The notes below the pieces were generated by a model that saw nothing but the letters and a program-made list of their open reading frames with translations, was not told the origin of the DNA and made no database searches. Positions 21,691 through 33,831 of a DNA stretch of 64,000 nucleotides are shown one piece after another. Made by a program: the position numbers and the translations under genes. Every line of letters begins with the position of its first letter. Positions within the stretch are counted from its first letter, which is position 1. This stretch comes from Mytilus trossulus (Eukaryota > Mollusca > Bivalvia > Mytilida > Mytilidae): NCBI RefSeq assembly GCF_036588685.1, contig NC_086378.1, positions 42,819,578 to 42,883,577 of the forward strand, in the 5' to 3' direction.

Positions 21691-23111
21691 CGGCTAGGGA
21701 AAATTCGCGATTTTTTACTTATGGTTTAAATATGTTCATTATGACAAAATATATATATTCACAAAGTTTTATCGCTATATGTCCAGTAATAAAGGAGAAA
21801 TTTAACAATTAATGAAAAATTATTAACTACTTCCTGTAGGTTTTCTCCTGGTTTTTGCATGCCGGGATTTAAAATACAATCAGTAAAAGTCTTGGTTTTT
21901 AATGGTATTTAAACGTAAGCGTAAGCGCGGCGATGACTTATGGTTTATCTAATAAACATCCGATAATAAGAAGATAAGACGCACAGACGTGCAATTGTAC
22001 ACATTCATGAGATAAATTTTCTATGTTAAACGTATATATTCGAATTATTTTTGTAGCAACCAAAAAAGTTATAAATTTATTAATTAATGCATTTTTGGAC
22101 TGATATATGAGATGAACAAATTAAAGTACAATAATCTGTAAAGACAATATGTTGGTGTACTCTTATTGACCTTTGACTATCTCTGCTATGACTAGATTTA
22201 TACGATGTGTGTATTCACGGTTCTGTGGCAAATTGAATACTCGTAGATGGCTTGTTGAAAGGTAAATTGTTATTTGCACTTCGGTATTTAACCACGCCTC
22301 TAGGGCACACCTGGCCAGGTGTGACTGTCTATTCGGAGCAGTGGATTATAAAACAAGGGAGCATTCAATATACACATCTATAATACTAATTCAAGTTTGT
22401 GACAAATAAAAATAGATCGCCGTGGAATTATTAAATTATATTTGCTGTATCATTTATTTCAATTCAAATAAATTAATTTACTAAGTAATAAACAATTTTC
22501 GGTTAAAGATGGGAAACTTGATTCATGTGTCAGAATGAAATGATATACACCTCTTGTCCTTGATTTATGTCTCATTAAAAAGGGGAAATTAGAAATAGCT
22601 TTACCAAAGCATTTTGATTTTCTTTATTAGGCAAAAAATGTACGAGAACACTTACATTTAGACTTTTGAAAGCCATGTATTAATAGATATCTGAAACTAT
22701 CTGTAGATAAGTAGATAACTCTACCGAAGCGGAGTATACATGTAATATGTACGAACAAAGAAAAAAATTGTTTTTAAATCTTTGCACATTTATGATTAAT
22801 TATTGTTATCTGTTACTCATTCAATTACTTAATTGGTACCTAAAATATGTCTACCGCTTGACATTAAAACTCGGTGTAGTAGGAAGGGGTTATTACATAT
22901 ACTAGATTATATTATTTGGATGAGGATTTGACCTATCCTATAAAACACATTTATTAGTTAACTACATTCGAGACCAAAGGATATTAACTTAAATGATTCA
23001 ATTAACTTTACTCACATATTACTTATATTTCTATCTTATGATTTTTGCGTGCTTGTTTTTAAAAACAGTTTATATATGGTCCAAAAATTTATCATAAAAT
23101 CATAACTAAAA
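21691..23111. other. Intergenic, contains a candidate promoter
   Basis: Apart from the palindrome and TATA-like site at 22306-22353, no feature is recognised. It is AT-rich and has no ORF of note. Confidence 0.35.
22306..22353 (+). promoter_or_regulatory. Paired E-box palindrome plus TATA-like box
   Basis: CACACCTGGCCAGGTGTG (22306-22323) is a perfect 18-bp palindrome made of two CACCTG/CAGGTG E-boxes. TATAAAA follows at 22347-22353, 24 bp further on. E-boxes bind bHLH and Snail-type factors. The pairing suggests a promoter pointing right, towards the remnant at 23112, but no transcript evidence exists. Confidence 0.3.
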
Positions 23112-23489
23112 ATGTCTTGTTCGGAGAATGATAGTACTATAACAATGGTTCCAGTCAGTCAAAAGAGTCAGATTTTGACGAGTATGGTCATTTCGGGTAC
23201 GCACTAGAGCCAGAGTATACCGAAGAAGAGCTCCATGAAATGGAAGCTGCAGAAAGTTCCCGAAATCAAGATATCCTTAGCAACCATCGCTAGTTTTTAA
23301 AACACAGATTGGTGTTCGTGTACTAAATGCATACTTATGCCGTTATTAACGGAATGTCTTTGTTGCCACGAATTTACTCTCTTTGATGGTAATTTTGAAT
23401 TGGGTGAATGCATTAGTAACAGCATCGATTTCAGAACAGTTTGTCTGAACCCGGTTGTTCTTGAAACTAAATATATAAGTTTTTTTTAA
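23112..23489 (+). pseudogene. Frameshifted remnant of a P2X7-tail-like Cys-rich protein
   Basis: Three consecutive pieces in different frames read as one protein. The first is MSCSENDSTIT from 23112. The second, from about 23143, has DFDEYGHFGYALEPEYTEEE and continues to a TAG at 23291-23293. The third (23301-23489) has DWCSCTKCILMP then TECLCCHE. The order acidic 'EPEYTEEE' motif followed by W-C-x-C-x2-C-x2-MP-x4-E-x-x-CC-x-E is characteristic of the cytoplasmic domain of P2X7 and of many invertebrate zinc-binding proteins that carry it alone. Two frame changes in under 200 bp argue for a decayed copy, although an unrecognised intron is possible. A THAP exon on the same strand lies 9 kb upstream; a link is speculative. 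Confidence 0.6.
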
Positions 23490-25494
23490 GTACAATCGTA
23501 TTCATATTATACATGTTAAATGAATGAACAAATATTAAACCTATCTGTTTATTGTTTTCCGCCCATGTCTGCTCATCGCCAGAAATAAAGTTTGTCGCAC
23601 GAAAAAATGGTGTTAATTCCAGAGTCAAAATTTAAAGAACTTATTTTCCATGTTTTCTGGTATTGTTCGAAAGAGAATTTACCTAACAGAAGAATTACTA
23701 TCTTAGGCTGTCAGTAACACATGTAGAGCAGTGGGTCGTTGTTGGACATGTAAATCTTATAAAGTGTATCATCTGTTAAATTTGCAGGTCACTGAAAGGG
23801 GAAGTTCCATACGGAAGTAGGTTTTGAGATTGATTTTTTTTTATATCCAGTGACACATATTACATGCGTAGTCTTGAACGTTTGATACATCATTTACTCT
23901 CAAATTGCAAAAAACGAAAACTTCCACTTGTATTTATAGTATTTGTTGAAATAGTCCTCGTCTCACAACGTATAATACTTATCTATTTGACCAACGATGT
24001 TCAAAAACAAAAGACAACGAATTTTATGTCATCCTTCCCTATTTTCAAATGTAACTTATAAGGCTGTTCAACTGGCAAAAACAAGCAGTTTATTCTTTGA
24101 ATTACTATCATATCACGGCAAGAAAGAAAATAAATCCCGAAATTGATTTGAAACTTTAATACTCAATAGTTTTCCTAGAAAATACTCACACCCCTTTGGG
24201 ATTATTAGTGTACGTCCAGTTGTATATATTTTACATGAATGTCGGAACAATTGTGATGATGACAAATTTATTCCTTTATTCGAGAACAATTTAATTGATA
24301 TATAAAACTGGGATTTTACTATGTTCATAACTTCGATGAACCAAAGCAAGATGTATATCGACCTGTATTGTAATCAAACTGGTTCTCTTTTTCTTCTTCT
24401 TTTGGTATACAATATAGTCTGATACATGTATATATGTTAAATTGCACTATAATTCCGTAACTTTCTATCCAGGCGTATAAGCCAACATCGACAAGTGTGT
24501 ACATTTTTTAAATCAATATTTTTGGTATGTTCCAGTCTGTCCTTCACTATTGACAAATTACATTTTCCCAAATTAACCCTCGGAAAAAATATGTATATAG
24601 ATTTTTATTTCTTCAAATCTTTTTTTTTTCTGGTATTTTTTATATTTTCATAAATAATATTCTTTACACCAGAAATGTTATTTATAAACAAGCGTACGAG
24701 TTAAGTTATTGGCATCATATCACTTTCGGACACACAAGACAGATCTGATGTGTATTATACACCTGATAGTTCAAAATGGAAAGTTATAAGTCTGCCGTGT
24801 ACACTGATCAATACCTACAGAAGTGAAACGATGCATGAACTTTCAAGCCCGACAGGAAATCGCTTGAATACCTTGACGTGTCACCTGAGTCCTCACACCC
24901 CTCACAATACCTTTGGGAGTAATACCTTTAGCGATGCTGGTGATCAGATGAGGAAAGATCCGAATTTATTTGAATAAAGTTTATTACTTTAAAGAATTAT
25001 GAACGAATTAGATTTTTGAAAACAATTTTCACGGAACACTTATTTATTATTTGAACTTTGACTTTTTAACTAATTCCAATATTAACAGTTTAAAAATAAC
25101 AGATATATAATAATGGTCATTTAAAAAAAAAAATAAGAACATTTTCCGTATCAAGTTTACAGTTAGTCAGATAAAACAATCGTACGATTGACAAGATATC
25201 GACACGCAATTACGACTACATCGGTTACTGTAGTTTTGGTCCTTTGTGTTTTATAGACATATCGTGATTATAATTGTAGAAGATTACAAAATGGCGGAGC
25301 GTAGAAAATTGATACTCAAAATTTAAAATCGATGTTGATCTCTTATCTAGCGGAATAAAACTTTAATATCTATAAATTTGAGCCTTTTTATACAGAATGG
25401 ACATAATATCAATTTTTGATTTTTTTGCGAAGTTTCCCTTTAAACTATAGGTACTTAAAAATCATTTTTCTACATATTAAATTACAGCACCTCG
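23490..25494. other. Intergenic
   Basis: AT-rich. ORFs at 23864-24061 (+) and 24113-24349 (-) have no recognised motifs. 25430-25450 ends in 'gaagtttccctttaa', which resembles a TTAA-flanked transposon end; a partner was not found. Confidence 0.35.
24750..24977 (+). CDS. Unknown 75-codon ORF
   Basis: Not recognised. The peptide is Ser/Thr/His-rich (for example TLTCHLSPHTPHNTFGSN) and has no membrane segment or signal peptide. An AATAAA (24973-24978) overlaps the stop codon, as at the end of a compact 3' exon. It might be a terminal exon whose upstream exons are not visible; equally it could be chance. Confidence 0.2.
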   Translation: MYYTPDSSKWKVISLPCTLINTYRSETMHELSSPTGNRLNTLTCHLSPHTPHNTFGSNTFSDAGDQMRKDPNLFE

Positions 25495-26110
25495 TACGTC
25501 ATCGGGGTCATCGGACACAATTCTAAAACTAAATACCCGAATGATGATTGTCGACAAATTTGGATTTAGTAGTTTCGAAGAAGATTTTTGTTAAAAATTA
25601 GAAAAAGTTACAAAAAATTGTTTAAAAAATGACTAAAAAGGGCAATAACTCCTTAAGGGATCAACTGACCACTTTGGTCACAGTTTGACCCTATCTATAA
25701 TAATATTCAAGATGATAACCAAAAATGGCAAAATTTCCTTAAAATTACCAATTCACAGACAGCAATCTAACAACAATTTGTCCGATTCCAATGATCTGAT
25801 AGATAGATCTTGACCTGATAAACAATTTGACCCCATGTCAGATGTGCTCTAAATGCTTTAGTTTCAGAGCCAAAATCTACATTTTACTCCTATGTTCTAT
25901 TTTTAGCCATGGTGGCAATCTTTATTGATTTTCCTGATCATCGGACACATTTTCTAAACTAGACACCCAAATGATGATTGTGGCCAAGTTTGGTTAAATT
26001 TGGTCCAGTAGTTTCAGAGCAGAATATTTTCGTAAAAGTTAACGACGACAGATGACGAACGCCAAGTGATGAGTTAATCTTACTTAACCCTTTGGACCAG
26101 GTGAGCTAAA
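25495..26110 (+). repeat. Helitron-like family copy, 3' part
   Basis: It carries 'agggcaataactccttaagg', 'cccatgtcagatgtgctcta', the 'gccaagtgatgag' block and ends GGTGAGCTAAAA, as in the element at 1221-4618. The 5' end is missing. Confidence 0.75.
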
Positions 26111-26163
26111 AAATCTGAAAATGGAATTATTGTTTATCTTATATAAGACTTGAGTAAATATAA

Positions 26164-26827
26164 CTAGAGGCTCTTAAGAACCTGTGTCATTCATCTTGGT
26201 CTATTTGCGACACAGATGGTTTCATGACAAAATTGTGTTTTGGTGATGGTGATGTGTTTGTAGATCTTACTTTACCGAACACTCTTGCTACTTACAATTA
26301 TCTCTATCTATAATGAACTTGTCCCATTTTGGTCAAGTTGACTTTTTGTAGATCTTACTTTGCTGTACATTATTGCTGTTTACAGTTTATCTCTATCCAT
26401 GATAATATTCGAGATAATAACCAAAATCGACAAAATTTCCTTAAATATTAGAAATTCAATGGCAGCAAACCAACAACCAGTTGTCAGATTCATCTGAAAC
26501 TTACAGGGCAGACAGATCTTTATTTGACAAACAATTTAATCCCATGGCCATGTCAGATTTCCATTAAATGCTTTGGTTTCGGAGTTATAAGCCAAAATCT
26601 ACATTTTACCCTATGTTATATTTTTAGCCATAGCGGCCATCTTGGTTGGTTGATCGGGTCACCGGACACATTTTTAAACTTCATACCCCAATGATGATTG
26701 TCGCCAAGTTTGGTTAAATTTGGCCAAGTAGTTGCAGAGAAGATTTTTGTAAAAGTCAACGACGACGGCAGACGGACGTCAAGTGATGAGAAAAGCTCAA
26801 TTGGACCTTTGGGTCAGGTGAGCTAAA
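26164..26827 (+). repeat. Helitron-like family, compact copy with both ends
   Basis: It begins CTAGAGGCTCTTAAGAACCT and ends GGTCAGGTGAGCTAAAA, so both termini of the family are present in 664 bp, with a single internal unit. It is useful for defining family boundaries. Confidence 0.75.
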
Positions 26828-26959
26828 AAAAAGAATTGAGAAATTAAAAACTAGAAGAATTCAAGACCCTAAAGAGTGCTTAGTTCGATGAAAATAACAA
26901 CCTATCAAAAAAAAAACATTTGATACGCAATCAAACTTCAGGACTTACTCGAACCTTGG

Positions 26960-28010
26960 TAAACATCAGTACACATCCGATTACTAGTATGGACAACACA
27001 TCACTCCCTGTCAGGTTTGCTCTAAATGCTTTGGTTTTTGAGTTTATATAAGCCAAAAACTGCATTTTACCCCTATGTTCTATATTTAGCCATGGCAGCC
27101 ATCTTGGTTTGTTGGCCGACTTAATGGGACATATTTTCAAAACTAGATACCCCAATGATGATAATGGCCACGTTTGGTTTAATTTTTGTCGGTAGTTTCA
27201 GAGGATAATTTATTTTTAAAAGATTACTATTAAAGATTTACCAAAAATTGTAAAATTGTTAAACATTGACTATAAAGGGCAATGACTCCCTAAAGAGGTC
27301 AACTGACCATTTTGGTCATGTTGACTTATTTGTAGATCTTACTTTGCTGAACATTATTGCGGTTTGCAGTTTATCTCTATCTATAATTATATTCCAAGAT
27401 AATAACCAAAAACAGCAAAATTCCTGAAAATTACCAATTCAGGGGCAGCAACCTAACAACGGAATGTCCGATTCATCTGAAAATTTCAGGGCAGTTAGAT
27501 ATTGACGTGATTAACAATGTTGTCTATGTCAGATTTGCTTTAAATGCTTTGGCGTCGCAGACGCAGATGACACAGACGACGACATGATAGCATTATACGA
27601 CACAAAAAAAATTGTGGTAATATAAAAACTGCAAAATTTCCTTAAAATTACTCATTTTGTGGCAGCAACACAACAATAGGTTATCAGATTCAACTGAAAA
27701 TTTCAGGGCTGTTAGAACTTCACCTAATGAACACTTATGACGCATGTCAGATTTGGTTCTTGAGATAAAAGCCAAAAACTGCATTTTACCCCTATGCTCT
27801 ATGTTTAGCCATGGCGGCCATGTATTTTATGAAACAGTAAATAAAACACAGACTTTGTTTTAGATACCATTAAGATCATTCAGCTTAAGTTTGCTTGAAA
27901 ATGGTTCATTAGTTTCAGAGGAGAAGATGCTTGAAATAGTTTAAACCAGACGGATGACAATGGACGACAACGACAGACGGCAACACCAAGTGGTGGCAAA
28001 AGCTCAAGGT
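26960..28010 (+). repeat. Helitron-like family, diverged copies
   Basis: At least two internal units are seen ('gactataaagggcaatgact' near 27270, 'ggcagcaacacaacaatagg' near 27660). It ends in 'caagtggtggcaaaagctca' near 28000. ORFs 26931-27155 and 27593-27784 are repeat translations. Confidence 0.65.
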
Positions 28011-28044
28011 GATATGAAGATATATATCATATGTAAATTTTGTG

Positions 28045-28375
28045 ACTGTGTTTTCAGAGTACAAAACACATCAAAAATGCCACTGAGACAGCCTAGTTTA
28101 ACCTGCAGTAAATTTGCACCTGTCCCAAATCTGGAGCCTCTGGCCTTTGTTAGTCTTCTATGATTTTTAATTTTAGTTTCTTGTGTATAATTCGGAGTAC
28201 AGTATGATGTCCATTATCACTGTACTAGATACATATTTTTTAAGGGGTTAAGCTGAAGGACGACTACAGGTGCAGGAGTTTCTCGCTACATTGAAGACCC
28301 ATTGATGGCCTTCGGCTCTTGTCTGCTCTATGGTCGGGTTGTTGTTGCTTTGACACATTCCCCATTTCCTTTCTC
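28045..28375 (+). repeat. Bivalve repeat G
   Basis: The phrases 'ctgtcccaaatctggagcct', 'ctggcctttgttagtcttct' and 'gaagacccattgatggcctt' are shared with 860-1060 and, inverted, with 35860-36140. I recognise this from mussel genomes; the class is unknown. Confidence 0.6.
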
Positions 28376-30676
28376 AATTTTATTCTTTCTCTGCATAAAC
28401 CTTGACCATTGAAAGCCATCTGTCAAGGTCACTGTCTATTGTGAATTGATCAAACCATGGATCAAGTAAGCTGGAGTATTGTGGGACTCCATCACATAAC
28501 CTTATAGTCAAAGATTTTGAACAAGTACAGCCCAGAGTGGCTTGTTTTGTCCACAACTTGTACACCAACTGTTCCAGGTAAATAACTGGACAACTAAACA
28601 GACTACAGCAGGAAACCTAATCTTACCCAAAGACTCATGAACCAAAAGTCTTAACCTATGAAACCAAGAACTACCAAATGATGAACCAACCGTGTAACTT
28701 CTGCGATTGTAAACACAATGGGACTTGTGAAAAAGAGGAGGTAATTTACATCCACTTTCAAAAGTGGGCAGAGGGCAAAACCATGTTACTCCCCACCCAC
28801 CCCTTTATCAGCAACAAGAAATAATCATATCTTCTTAAGATAAATTGATGTAAATGTGGATAAAATATAACCATCTAAGAAATAAGTGCAGCTGCTTAAA
28901 TTTAATTCAATCAAAAACTGCATGAAATGAACATGTGTGGTTAAATGTTCCAATAATAACAGGATTTATACATGAAAAATGTAGTTACATCATTGTGAGT
29001 CTGCAACATCATAATTGAAATTTTTGCACTCTCAATTTTCTTTTTGAATGGTAAAAGAATTTGGAGAACACTTTGATCTCTAACAAAAAATGGATGGTTT
29101 ACCTATTTGAATATTTGAAACTTATTACAAAATCAATTGCATTTCTGGTTTCTAAATTAAAAATTCTTTGATTTTTTATTCAGGCATATGATATTGACAT
29201 AAATTGAGATCTACATTACTATCTTGCATATGTATAGAATAATACACATATATGTGAATGCATATAAATATTTACAAAAAATTTGGCAAAAACTATATAT
29301 CAAATCCCTTTTCACACACTGAGAAAAGTATATTTTCATATTTTATCACTGAATTATAAATTATACAACCAATGTATTCAAGTAAGATCTCATATCATCA
29401 ATTTTGTATGTATATATATTTATAATTACAAAGTATTCATACTTACAGCATATACAATGGTTTACTTATGCATGAAAAAAATATTTAAAAAATAAAATAT
29501 ATGAGGCAGCATGAATTACACAACTTAAACTACAAACTGACATACTAGTACACATTTTGTTCATGATTTCATTCCTGAGAATAATTTTTAAAACATAATT
29601 TTGAAAATGTACAATAAATGATTGATAAAATTAATTGACTATCAGTCTAATCTTTGTCATGGATATTTGTATTAAATTTCTATAACAGTACGTAAACTTC
29701 TTCTAGTTAGACATCTAATTTACACTGAGGTATATGCCTGCCAATCTTCATATTATGATCCTGGTACCCGTACATTACATGTACTCTTGTGCCGTTGAAA
29801 TTAAAAATAATAAACAGTTGCGCCATAAGCACATAATAGGCCCATCATCTTGTGTGGAATATTTTTGAAATATTCATAAATAGTTTTTGAGAGAGTTATA
29901 GGCAATAACCATATATTGTTGTTGAGATACAGCGGGACTTGGGAAAACCCCCTTCTTAACAGATCTTAAGATTAATATAACTAAGAAGTGTGTAATGTTT
30001 TAAGCAATAATAAATCGTCTTTAAGATATGGTGCAACATGTGAAAAAAACACACCCTTGTTTTAGTTACAAAGTGCGGTACTCAAAAAGTTTAAATCTTA
30101 TTTTCACCAAAAAGTAAACAGATCATTGGACCATCATAAAAAACAACTATATTAAGGATTATAAAAATTTGGATAAGTCATTTTCAAGTTATGGTGCGAC
30201 ATGTTTATGCCGGACACAGACGGACATTTGTTTACCATAATACATCCTGTCAAAATTTTGACGGGCATATAAAAATGTGATAAATTGAAGGTGAGAACTT
30301 AACTTATGTTCTGAATAAAACAGTCTTCAAACATGACAGTACAATAAGTACACTTGTAGTATAATCTTCTGGGTTATACTTCCATTTATCAGTTTTACAA
30401 AATGCACAAGACAACCATACATACAAAAATGAACATGTAAATGCCACTATTAAGTTATTGCACTTTTCTCCTGGTTTGCATATAAAAGTTTCCTGTTACG
30501 GTCACAGCCCTGACTGATCAGAACTATGATATGTTCCTGCATATATCGTAGCTGCAACTATTTAACATTATTTTTTTACTCTGACTGAAGCACCAAACAT
30601 GTGGAATTTCATTGTATGAAGAAAAATGCTGAATCTGTTTTGACTTCTGTTCATGTTAAATGTAATCAGTGGATTA
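28376..30676 (-). other. Downstream of the SMIM13-like gene; possible long 3' UTR and repeats
   Basis: AT-rich. An unexplained minus-strand ORF lies at 28380-28568. 29730-30275 reads as an interspersed repeat ('ttatgccggacacagacgga' ... 'aaaattttgacgggcatata'). The 3' end of the gene's mRNA cannot be fixed from sequence. Confidence 0.4.
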
Positions 30677-30813
30677 TCAGTCTCTCCTGATTTTTGATCT
30701 AGGTTTCCTTGGGGCAGGAGAAAATTCTTCTTTAGATTCTGAACCATTCTTTCCTAAAAGTTCCTGGACAAAATTAAATCTTGACAAGAATACTTTCCAT
30801 ACAATGTACCAAC
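30677..30813 (-). CDS. SMIM13-like exon 2
   Basis: 137 nt. It completes the split Gly codon, encodes the conserved post-membrane motif and the basic tail, and ends at TGA (30679-30677). Confidence 0.85.
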
Positions 30814-31636
30814 CTATCAAAAGAAATCAATGTTATATTATTTGATACCCAGGCAAATTTCTGGTAAATGTTTTGAAAGCATGTTAAAAAATAAGAAACA
30901 TTTTACAGTGGGAGGATAAACTTATATATGCATGTACAAGAGCCACTAGTCCGAGATTACTCGGACGTCAGAGTAATCTCGGACTTATAAAGAGCCACAA
31001 GACTCAGCTAGCATAATCACAGCAAGGGCACATAGTACACATTCTAGTTTAAACTCCAGTCTGGGTACCAAAGATGTGTGTGAGAGGGTGAAAATCACCC
31101 TTCTGTTGTACTGATATTTCTAGCACGACGCGAAGGATGGAACTTGGGCCCTTCAGCACTGCATGTAGCCATCAGTCTTAACCACTAGATCACGAACTCA
31201 CACATTGGTGGTTTAAGGGGTTCCCCCTTTAAAAAAAATAGCACTATAAAGTTGACTTTCTGTTTAAACTGTGACTATTAAAGTCTTTGTTTGTCATGAA
31301 TTCCTGACGAATATCATGAATATAGATAAATCTTCATCAAGATGGATAACTGTATTCATGTTTGGGTTTTGAGTCCTGAGCTGTTTCTGATTGAAACTAT
31401 GATGATAGTAAACAAATAATAGATAAAAAAAAAAAAAAAAAGAAGCTCTAGACACAAGAAAAGGGGGACACATATAGTATAATATATAGTCATACTCATC
31501 ATCTTTTGAACAAACAGTAAAACTTCATCAATCAAGACCTTTTTACAATACCTTCTCACTTACCAATTGCAATGAAGAGAATAACCAGGGAAAAGGATGC
31601 TATGAACGTGATTAAAGATAAAAAGATTTCTTTCAT
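30677..31636 (-). CDS. Small integral membrane protein 13-like (two exons)
   Basis: 69 residues encoded by exon 1 (31636-31564) and exon 2 (30813-30677). Exon 1 begins MKEIFLSLITFIASF and supplies one hydrophobic helix (about residues 4-26). Exon 2 continues with GWYIVWKVFLSRFNFVQELL, then a polar basic tail to TGA. The junction is exact: donor G|gtaagt, acceptor ttgatag|GT, phase 1, splitting the Gly codon. The W-Y-x-V-W-x-x-F-L-S-x-F-x-F-x-x-E-L core after the helix is the hallmark of vertebrate SMIM13, a conserved membrane protein of unknown function. The tail is shorter than in vertebrates. It was found by reading through splice sites because both exons are below usual ORF cut-offs. Confidence 0.85.
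30947..30989. mobile_element. Miniature palindromic insertion 4 (43 bp), in or near the SMIM13-like intron
   Basis: Perfect 15-bp arms AGTCCGAGATTACTC (30948-30962) and GAGTAATCTCGGACT (30971-30985) flank an 8-bp spacer containing GACGTC. Exact 9-bp direct repeats AAGAGCCAC lie at 30938-30946 and 30990-30998. It is similar in plan to the CAGAGA palindromes but has different ends and target length. Confidence 0.65.
31070..31230 (-). mobile_element. Probable second tRNA-derived SINE
   Basis: On the minus strand 'gagttcgtgatctagtggtt' followed by 'aagactgatgg' resembles a tRNA A-box region. A degenerate B-box 'aagttccatcc' follows about 40 bp later. It is a single copy in this window, so family status rests on the tRNA-like layout only. 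Confidence 0.4.
31564..31636 (-). CDS. SMIM13-like exon 1
   Basis: 73 nt: ATG plus 23 codons and one base of the Gly codon. It encodes the transmembrane helix. Donor gtaagt at 31563-31558. Confidence 0.85.
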
Positions 31637-31942
31637 TGTAATTTTCTTTTGTTTTGATTTTTTTAGCAGACAGCTTTAGTTCGCAGTAAATATGGACATA
31701 CTAAACAGAAGTGTTAAAGACGGTCATTGATACGCTCTTTATCCGGTGATAATTATTGAACACTTTTTTATATTTACTATTTTAGTGTCGCAGTTTTCTA
31801 TGAATGAGTTATAACGGTCTTGATTGCTTGGTTGTTGTTTAACGCCTCTTTCAACACTGTAATGATATTTCGTGGTGGTAAGTTTTTATTGGTGGAGGAA
31901 GCCAGAGATCGAGACTACTACGGTATATATATATATATATAT
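31637..31942. other. Upstream flank of the SMIM13-like gene
   Basis: It presumably contains the minus-strand promoter and 5' UTR; no motif is convincing. 31888-31925 carries 'ggtggaggaagccagagatc', which recurs at 34162 inside the third miniature element, and is followed by a (TA)n run. Confidence 0.35.
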
Positions 31943-33830
31943 AAACGAGTCTAAATTGAAAACTACGTTCAAACCTATGACTGCGTTGGATAAAAACCGC
32001 AATTTTTATACGTGTGCATGTCAAACAAATTTCGTTGTAGAAGGGTCTAAAAACAGCACAAACAACATTTTCCAAAAGACCAAAAGAGTGAAAAAGTATA
32101 TTTAAACAAAACGCATTTGACTAACAGGTCGAACAACTGATGTTCTTTAACCCTGCTGACTGCCATTGACGATTGCCAAATAAAATTGATCACAGGTTGT
32201 AACAAAATGGATCTTATTATAAATTTAATACGTCACAGAAAGAAAAAAAATGTTAACTTGTGGACAGGATGTTGTGCCACAAACATTCGGTGTCAATATT
32301 TCTTTAGTACACCATATCCGGATTTCGACAATAAATGTCTCTTCAGTGATGTTAGGGATCGAAACGGTATTTGGAAGGCCATATAAAAAGCACCCTCATT
32401 TTTAGAGAAAGTACCCTCATTTTTAGATTAACTCTTGAATTTTAAGAGTCAATATATAGGATGAACGGATCATATAAACCGGAGGGAAAATATGATACAT
32501 GCCCAAACAAAAAATATAAACGAGTCTAAATTGAAAACTACGTTCAAACCTATGACTGCGTTGGATAAAAACCGCAATTTTTATACGTGTGCATGTCAAA
32601 CAAATTTCGTTGTAGAAGGGTCTAAAAACAGCACAAACAACATTTTCCAAAAGACCAAAAGAGTGAAAAAGTATATTTAAACAAAACGCATTTGACTAAC
32701 AGGTCGAACAACTGATGTTCTTTAACCCTGCTGACTGCCATTGACGATTGCCAAATAAAATTGATCACAGGTTGTAACAAAATGGATCTTATTATAAATT
32801 TAATACGTCACAGAAAGAAAAAAAATGTTAACTTGTGGACAGGATGTTGTGCCACAAACATTCGGTGTCAATATTTCTTTAGTACACCATATCCGGATTT
32901 CGACAATAAATGTCTCTTCAGTGATGTTAGGGATCGAAACGGTATTTGGAAGGCCATATAAAAAGCACCCTCATTTTTAGAGAAAGTACCCTCATTTTTA
33001 GATTAACTCTTGAATTTTAAGAGTCAATATATAGGATGAACGGATCATATAAACCGGAGGGAAAATATGATACATGCCCAAACAAAAAATATAAACGAGT
33101 CTAAATTGAAAACTACGTTCAAACCTATGACTGCGTTGGATAAAAACCGCAATTTTTATACGTGTGCATGTCAAACAAATTTCGTTGTAGAAGGGTCTAA
33201 AAACAGCACAAACAACATTTTCCAAAAGACCAAAAGAGTGAAAAAGTATATTTAAACAAAACGCATTTGACTAACAGGTCGAACAACTGATGTTCTTTAA
33301 CCCTGCTGACTGCCATTGACGATTGCCAAATAAAATTGATCACAGGTTGTAACAAAATGGATCTTATTATAAATTTAATACGTCACAGAAAGAAAAAAAA
33401 TGTTAACTTGTGGACAGGATGTTGTGCCACAAACATTCGGTGTCAATATTTCTTTAGTACACCATATCCGGATTTCGACAATAAATGTCTCTTCAGTGAT
33501 GTTAGGGATCGAAACGGTATTTGGAAGGCCATATAAAAAGCACCCTCATTTTTAGAGAAAGTACCCTCATTTTTAGATTAACTCTTGAATTTTAAGAGTC
33601 AATATATAGGATGAACGGATCATATAAACCGGAGGGAAAATATGATACATGCCCAAACAAAAAATATAAACGAGTCTAAATTGAAAACTACGTTCAAACC
33701 TATGACTGCGTTGGATAAAAACCGCAATTTTTATACGTGTGCATGTCAAACAAATTTCGTTGTAGAAGGGTCTAAAAACAGCACAAACAACATTTTCCAA
33801 AAGACCAAAAGAGTGAAAAAGTATATTTAA
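31943..33830 (+). repeat. 575-bp tandem array, 3.3 near-identical copies
   Basis: 'aaacgagtctaaattgaaaa' starts at 31943, then 32517, 33092 and 33667. Other landmarks recur at exactly 575-bp steps. The copies appear base-identical where compared, and the ORFs on both strands repeat with identical translations. The plus-strand frame (for example 32186-32386) contains DFDNKCLFSDVRDRNGIWKA, which is kept in the diverged inverted copy. I do not recognise the sequence. Such identity means very recent amplification, gene conversion, or an assembly duplication. Confidence 0.9.
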
Positions 33831-33831
33831 A

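Noticed and set aside
28380-28568. 62-codon minus-strand ORF (ends SMVKVYAEKE)
   Set aside because: The composition looks protein-like, and an AG acceptor precedes it, but I cannot assign a family or find partner exons; it borders a known repeat.
28686-28824. Short plus-strand frame with CNFCDCKHNGTCEKEE
   Set aside because: Cys-rich and EGF-like at a glance, but only about 47 codons, no splice partners and incomplete cysteine pattern.
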